This document shows, piece after piece, positions 60,464 through 64,000 of a stretch of DNA of 64,000 nucleotides. Position numbers and translations under genes: made by a program. Position 1 is the stretch's first letter, and each line of letters starts with the position of its first letter. The notes under the pieces were generated by a model. That model saw nothing but the letters and a program-made list of their open reading frames with translations, was not told where the DNA came from and did no database searches. Source of the DNA: Hydrogenophilales bacterium. GTDB taxonomy: Bacteria; Pseudomonadota; Gammaproteobacteria; Burkholderiales; Thiobacillaceae. Location of the stretch: positions 248,001 to 312,000 of the forward strand of contig JAHFRD010000002.1 of NCBI GenBank assembly GCA_023258975.1, read 5' to 3'.

Positions 60464-60490
60464 GCGTGGATGGGACTCGCCCAGGGGAAA

Positions 60491-61126
60491 TCAGGCCGTT
60501 TCGTTGAGGCCCATCTTCTGGGCCACCAGCACGGCTTCCGTGCGGTTGTTGACCTTGAGGATGCGGAAGATGGCGGCCAGGTGGATTTTTACCGTGCCCT
60601 CGGTCACTTCAAGCGCCTTGGCGATCTGTTTGTTGCTCTGCCCCTTGACCAGTTCACGCAGTACTTCCACCTGGCGTGAAGTCAGCGGCGCGGGACGCGA
60701 GGAGTCGTACTCAACGCCGCCGTTGTGGTGGTGGTCAAGCAGGCTGGGCGGGATGTAGACGCCGCCGGCCAGCACCAGGCGCAACGCGCCGAGGATCACC
60801 TCGCTGGGCGAGGACTTGGTGACATACCCCAGCGCCCCCGCAGACAGCAGGCGGTGGATGTCCTCCGCCTGTTCCGAGGCGGACAACACGACCAGGGGGA
60901 TGTCGGGAAACGCGGAACGAAACCGAATCACGCCCTCCACCCCGGACATGCCGGGCATGTACAGGTCGATCAAGGCCAGATCGACTTCCCCGGCCTGATG
61001 CATGGCGGCAAAAGCGGAGGGGTAGTCGATCGCTTCGATGATTTCCAGCTTGGGCCCCAGTTTCTGCAACACAGGCTTGACCCCTTCACGAAACAGGGGG
61101 TGGTCATCCGCCAACAGCACTATCAC
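60491..61126 (-). CDS. NarL/FixJ-type response regulator with LuxR helix-turn-helix
   Basis: 211 residues from a GTG at 61126 preceded by AAGGAG. Receiver with LLADDHPLFREGVKPVL, phospho-acceptor LIDLYMPGMSG near 55 and TKSSPSEVILGALR. The LuxR-type DNA-binding domain reads LTSRQVEVLRELVKGQSNKQIAKALEVTEGTVKIHLAAIFRILKV. No cognate kinase is adjacent. It ends 28 bases from the convergent ppk2 stop. Regulated targets unknown. Confidence 0.93.
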   Translation of the reverse strand: MIVLLADDHPLFREGVKPVLQKLGPKLEIIEAIDYPSAFAAMHQAGEVDLALIDLYMPGMSGVEGVIRFRSAFPDIPLVVLSASEQAEDIHRLLSAGALGYVTKSSPSEVILGALRLVLAGGVYIPPSLLDHHHNGGVEYDSSRPAPLTSRQVEVLRELVKGQSNKQIAKALEVTEGTVKIHLAAIFRILKVNNRTEAVLVAQKMGLNETA

Positions 61127-61199
61127 GACCGACTCCTTATGGCTTAAGTACTGGTAATACTGTACTAAAGATAGATTCCACTTGTATTATCGCCACCAG

Positions 61200-61318
61200 T
61201 AATATCCGCATGGTACATGCGTTGCAACCCCTCGACACTTGGGGTGGTTGGGGAGGCAATAAGAAATTCGCCGTATTTTGCCGGGGTCGGAGCATCGCTT
61301 CGACCCCGGTTTTCTTTT
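61200..61318 (+). ncRNA. Candidate small RNA between a LuxR-type regulator and metF
   Basis: The 292-base gap has no coding frame. A TAATAT box (61200-61205) would start transcription near 61212. The transcript would contain an ACCCC-type stem (CAACCCC...GGGGTGGTTG) and end at a textbook intrinsic terminator: CCGGGGTCG-n11-CGACCCCGG followed by TTTTCTTTT (61281-61318). No gene on this strand needs that terminator, which suggests a small RNA of about 105 bases. The -35 region (TTCCAC) is weak. Confidence 0.4.
61281..61318 (+). terminator. Strong rho-independent terminator
   Basis: CCGGGGTCG stem with CGACCCCGG, 11-base loop and TTTTCTTTT tail. On the plus strand, where no gene upstream is coding, and it faces the 3' end of metF. 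Confidence 0.85.
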
Positions 61319-61418
61319 GTTACGCGACGACGCGCTTCGACAGCGCGTCAATGTAGCAGAGGAAAACGAAGCAATGTATTTCCTAATGTATTCCCTTATA
61401 CCGAATGCGATGGCTGGC

Positions 61419-62252
61419 TTAATCGAGTCCGAGCCGTTGCCAGAGCGTGGTGGTCAGTCCGGCCTGGTTCAGCGTGTAGAAATGCAGGCCGGGAGCGCCA
61501 CCTTCGATCAGGCGCTCGCATAGCCCGGTCATGAAATCCAGCCCGAACGCCTTGATCGAGGCGGTGTCGTCGCTATAACTCTCCATCTTGCGCGCCAGCC
61601 AGCGCGGAATGTCGGCGCCACACATGGCCGAGAAGCGCGACAACTGGCTGTAATTCGAAATGGGCATGATGCCCGGCACGATCGGCAGGGTGACGCCCAG
61701 TTCCGCGCAATCGTCGACGAAGTTGAAATAGGCGTCGGCATTGAAGAAATACTGGGTGATGGCGGCATTGGCACCGGCGTCCACCTTGCGCTTGAAGTTG
61801 ACCAAATCTTCCCGGTAGTTGCGCGCTTGCGGATGGGTTTCCGGGTAGGCGGCCACCTCGATCTCGAACCAGTCGCCGGTTTCCTCGCGGATGAAACTCA
61901 CCAGTTCGTTGGCATAACGGAATTCACCCGGATCGGCCATGCCGGAAGGGAGGTCGCCACGTAGCGCGACGATGTGGCGGATGCCGTGGACGCGGAAGGT
62001 TTCCAGGATTTCCCGGATGTTCTCGCGGGTGGAACCGACGCAGGACAGATGCGGCGCGGCGGCGAGGCCCTCGCTCTGGATTTCCAGCACGGTTTCCAGG
62101 GTGCGATCGCGCGTGGAGCCACCGGCGCCGAAAGTCACCGAGAAGAACTTGGGGTTGAGCTGCGCCAACTGGCGGCGCGCATGGCGCAGCTTTTCCACGC
62201 CATCGGGTGTTTTCGGCGGGAAGAATTCGATGCTGAAGGTGCGGTCGGTCAT
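61419..62252 (-). CDS. metF: 5,10-methylenetetrahydrofolate reductase
   Basis: 277 residues. MetF motifs: SIEFFPPKTPDGVEKLR, SVTFGAGGSTRDRT, HIVALRGDLPSG, VAAYPETHPQARN, AITQYFFNADAYF and PGIMPISNYSQLSRF. Reduces methylene-THF to methyl-THF for methionine synthesis. Usual betaproteobacterial neighbour ahcY is not present. The leader right before the ATG is a CGCTCAC microsatellite without a Shine-Dalgarno. The preceding gene on the strand is a ferritin/VIT1 fusion, 35 bases away. Confidence 0.96.
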   Translation of the reverse strand: MTDRTFSIEFFPPKTPDGVEKLRHARRQLAQLNPKFFSVTFGAGGSTRDRTLETVLEIQSEGLAAAPHLSCVGSTRENIREILETFRVHGIRHIVALRGDLPSGMADPGEFRYANELVSFIREETGDWFEIEVAAYPETHPQARNYREDLVNFKRKVDAGANAAITQYFFNADAYFNFVDDCAELGVTLPIVPGIMPISNYSQLSRFSAMCGADIPRWLARKMESYSDDTASIKAFGLDFMTGLCERLIEGGAPGLHFYTLNQAGLTTTLWQRLGLD

Positions 62253-62253
62253 G

Positions 62254-62281
62254 GTGAGCGGTGAGCGGTGAGCGGTGAGCG
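62254..62281. repeat. Four 7-bp tandem repeats in the metF leader
   Basis: GTGAGCG is repeated four times exactly (plus strand), i.e. CGCTCAC on the coding strand, ending one base before the metF ATG. It occupies the place where a ribosome site would normally be. Confidence 0.9.
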
Positions 62282-62287
62282 GCGATT

Positions 62288-63322
62288 CTAGCCGAGGGCC
62301 ACCCCGAGTGCCCGGCCGATCAGCCAGGTGGCGCCGCCCGCCGCCGCACCGATGCCGAGCATGCGCAGGCCGCCAAACAGCGCCTGTTTGCCGGTGAACA
62401 GGCTGATGGCCGCGCCCACGCCGAACAGGCTGATGCCGGTGGCGAGCAGGGTGCCGGTGAGGGCGGCGCCACCGGAAAGCAGCAGATAGGGCAGCAGGGG
62501 AATGAAGGCACCCAAGGAAAACGCCAGGAAGGAGGAAATCGCCGCGCCCCAGGGCGACCCCAGTTCCTCCGGGTTGAGGCCCAACTCCTCGCGCGCCAGG
62601 GTATCCAGGGCGCGGTCGGGGTCCAGCAACAGGGTATCGGCCATGCGCCGCGCTTCCGCCTTGCCGACGCCCTTGGCCTGATAGATCAGCGCCAGTTCCG
62701 CCGCTTCTTCCTGTGGGTACTGATCCAGCTCTTCCCGCTCCAGGGTGATCTGGTATTCATAAAATTCACGTTGTGATCGCACCGAGACATATTCCCCCGC
62801 CGCCATCGAGAATGCGCCCGCCAGCAGGCCAGCGGTGCCGGAGAGGAGGATGACCGAGGGCGCGGCGGCGGCGCCGGCGACCCCGAGGATGAGGCTGGCG
62901 TTGGAGACAAGGCCGTCGTTCACGCCGAACACCGCCGCGCGCAGATTGCCGCCTCCCGTCGTATGCCGAGCCTTGTGATCCAGTTGCTCCAGGCTGCTTG
63001 GGATGCCGTGTGGCACCGGCGCGTTGTAGAGGCTCATGCCGCGCACCTTCATGGCGGCCAGCATGCCCTTGAGCGGGCGCACGCCCAGGCGTGGAATCAG
63101 CCAGCCGACCAGGCGGGTGCGTGAATCGGGGTGGTAAGCGGGGGGCGGCGGGGCTCCCAGCTTCGCCATTTCCTTCGCCCACAGGCCGGCCTGATGCTCG
63201 GCGGCCTGCGCCAGTTCCAGGAACAACACCTGGCGCGGCGTGCCGGATTCGCGGTCGGAAACGATGCGGTAGAGCCAGGCGGAACGCTTTTCCTCGGTCC
63301 AGCTTTCGAGATGGTGATTCAA
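62288..63322 (-). CDS. Ferritin-like/VIT1 (CCC1) membrane fusion protein
   Basis: 344 residues. The C-terminal half (about 125-344) is a VIT1/CCC1-type iron/manganese transporter: LRAAVFGVNDGLVSNASLILG, AGAFSMAAGEYVSVRSQREFYE and four or five helices at the end. The N-terminal 60-70 residues resemble a CCC1-associated ferritin-like domain (SAWLYRIVSDRES, FLELAQAAEHQAGLWAKEM). Such proteins export iron, as MbfA does. The ferritin metal motif ExxH appears changed to AEHQ, so the diiron site may be inactive. Confidence 0.82.
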   Translation of the reverse strand: MNHHLESWTEEKRSAWLYRIVSDRESGTPRQVLFLELAQAAEHQAGLWAKEMAKLGAPPPPAYHPDSRTRLVGWLIPRLGVRPLKGMLAAMKVRGMSLYNAPVPHGIPSSLEQLDHKARHTTGGGNLRAAVFGVNDGLVSNASLILGVAGAAAAPSVILLSGTAGLLAGAFSMAAGEYVSVRSQREFYEYQITLEREELDQYPQEEAAELALIYQAKGVGKAEARRMADTLLLDPDRALDTLAREELGLNPEELGSPWGAAISSFLAFSLGAFIPLLPYLLLSGGAALTGTLLATGISLFGVGAAISLFTGKQALFGGLRMLGIGAAAGGATWLIGRALGVALG

Positions 63323-63330
63323 GCTACCCC

Positions 63331-63392
63331 CCGTAGGAGCGGGCTTGCCCGCGATAGCGACCGTTGCATCGCGGGCAAGCCCGCTCCTACGG
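63331..63392. repeat. REP-like family A perfect palindrome pair
   Basis: 25-base arms CCGTAGGAGCGGGCTTGCCC (then GCGAT) and their exact inverse, 12-base spacer. It fills the gap between the VIT1 gene start and the permease stop. Confidence 0.88.
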
Positions 63393-63401
63393 AATTCGGG
63401 T

Positions 63402-64000
63402 TCAATCGAGTTGCGTTTTCAGGTGGCGCAGCGCCACCAGGAAGGTCGCGGCGGCGGGAATGGCGAGCAGGATGCCGACAAAGCCGAACAACTGGCCGAA
63501 CGCCATCAGGGCGAAGATCACCGCCACCGGGTGCAGGCCGACCCGCTCGCCCACCAGCCAGGGCGTGATGGCCATGCCCTCCAGCAACTGGCCGATGCCG
63601 AACACCGCCCAGATCGGAATCAGCGCGGCCAGCGGGTTTGCGTCGGCGCCGAACTGCGCCCAGCCGGCCAGGCTGCCGAGCAGCACCCCCACCACCACGC
63701 CCATGTAGGGCACGAAAACCAGGATGCCGGCCAAAAGGCCCACCGCCAGGGCGTAATGCAATCCCGCCAGCCACAGCGCCAGGCTGTAGAACACGCACAT
63801 GACCAGAATGACCATGATCTGGCCGCGCACGAACTCGGACAGCACGGTGTCGATCTCGCGCGTGATCGCGTCGCTCTTCGCACGCAGCCGCGCCGGAATC
63901 CAGCCGCCCAGGTGATGAATGACGACGTGCCAGTCGCGCAACAGATAGAACAACACCACCGGGGTCAGCAACAGATTGGCGAAGAACCCCAGCAACGCCA
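63402..64000 (-). CDS. AI-2E family/PerM-type permease, C-terminal part (5' end outside window)
   Basis: The last 199 codons of a polytopic membrane protein: NLLLTPVVLFYLLRDWHVVI, DTVLSEFVRGQIMVILVM, FVPYMGVVVGVLLGSL and LLEGMAITPWLVGERVGLHPVAVIFALMAFGQLFGFVGILLAIPAAA. This is the AI-2E transporter/YdiK/PerM family, whose substrates are mostly unknown. Several helices are visible. The frame is open through base 64000, so the start lies beyond. Confidence 0.92.
   Translation of the reverse strand, partial: ALLGFFANLLLTPVVLFYLLRDWHVVIHHLGGWIPARLRAKSDAITREIDTVLSEFVRGQIMVILVMCVFYSLALWLAGLHYALAVGLLAGILVFVPYMGVVVGVLLGSLAGWAQFGADANPLAALIPIWAVFGIGQLLEGMAITPWLVGERVGLHPVAVIFALMAFGQLFGFVGILLAIPAAATFLVALRHLKTQLD

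Noticed and set aside
62253..62287. SAM or SAH riboswitch before metF
   Set aside because: Only 35 bases lie between the genes and they are a heptamer array; far too short for a riboswitch.

Overview
The window is a GC-rich, densely coding stretch of what looks like a betaproteobacterial chromosome. The grounds are the zapA-6S RNA-fau arrangement, a CIRCE-controlled groESL operon, a tkt-gap-pgk-pyk-fba cluster followed by purC, dusB-fis-purH-purD, and a PhoB/PhoR pair. All protein calls are family recognition from motifs; no database was searched, so genus is not claimed (Nitrosomonadales or Rhodocyclales would fit).

Layout. 1-2.2 kb: end of an MscS channel gene, then an OlsB/OlsA-like acyltransferase pair (ornithine-lipid type). 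2.1-7.0 kb (minus): cutA-dsbD-tlpA-ttcA-apaH, a periplasmic thiol and tRNA-thiolation operon. 7.0-10.2 kb: fxsA, a diguanylate cyclase, a sodium:solute symporter and a decayed gene. 10.2-10.9 kb: VapBC-type toxin-antitoxin. 10.9-15.7 kb: HD-GYP regulator, giant hybrid kinase and single receiver. 16-19.4 kb: OmpA-like protein with calcium-type repeats, DUF4197, mscL, nadA. 19.5-28 kb: xerC, a GGDEF protein, CnoX-like thioredoxin, GAF protein, dusB, fis, purH, purD. 28-33.4 kb: gluQ, zapB-like and zapA genes, 6S RNA, fau, an unknown secreted protein, groESL. 33.5-34.9 kb: RHH/GNAT toxin-antitoxin and a dead IS1595-like transposase. 35-37.2 kb: bioA, cytochrome c', queD. 37.2-42.8 kb (minus): argA, a PhnD-like binding protein, a GGDEF-EAL receptor and a zinc-type diguanylate cyclase. 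42.9-45.1 kb: rsmE, a redoxin, an inositol-monophosphatase-family gene. 45.4-52.9 kb: central carbon cluster. 52.9-64 kb: purC, phoBR, FAD oxidoreductase, MidA-like methyltransferase, trxA, rsuA-family gene, ppk2, LuxR regulator, metF, ferritin-VIT1 fusion and a PerM-type permease cut by the window edge.

Functional themes: central carbon and purine synthesis; thiol/redox homeostasis (DsbD, TlpA, CnoX, TrxA, a redoxin); and unusually dense c-di-GMP signalling (three diguanylate cyclases, one GGDEF-EAL and one HD-GYP protein in 64 kb). Two families of REP-like palindromes sit at gene borders. I found no defence island, prophage, CRISPR array, rRNA or tRNA. The observations most worth following are the PhnD-like protein fused by overlap to a GGDEF-EAL receptor gene, a DsbD with two sensor domains, the REP palindromes, a hexa- to deca-copy coding microsatellite in the hybrid kinase, and a candidate small RNA beside metF.
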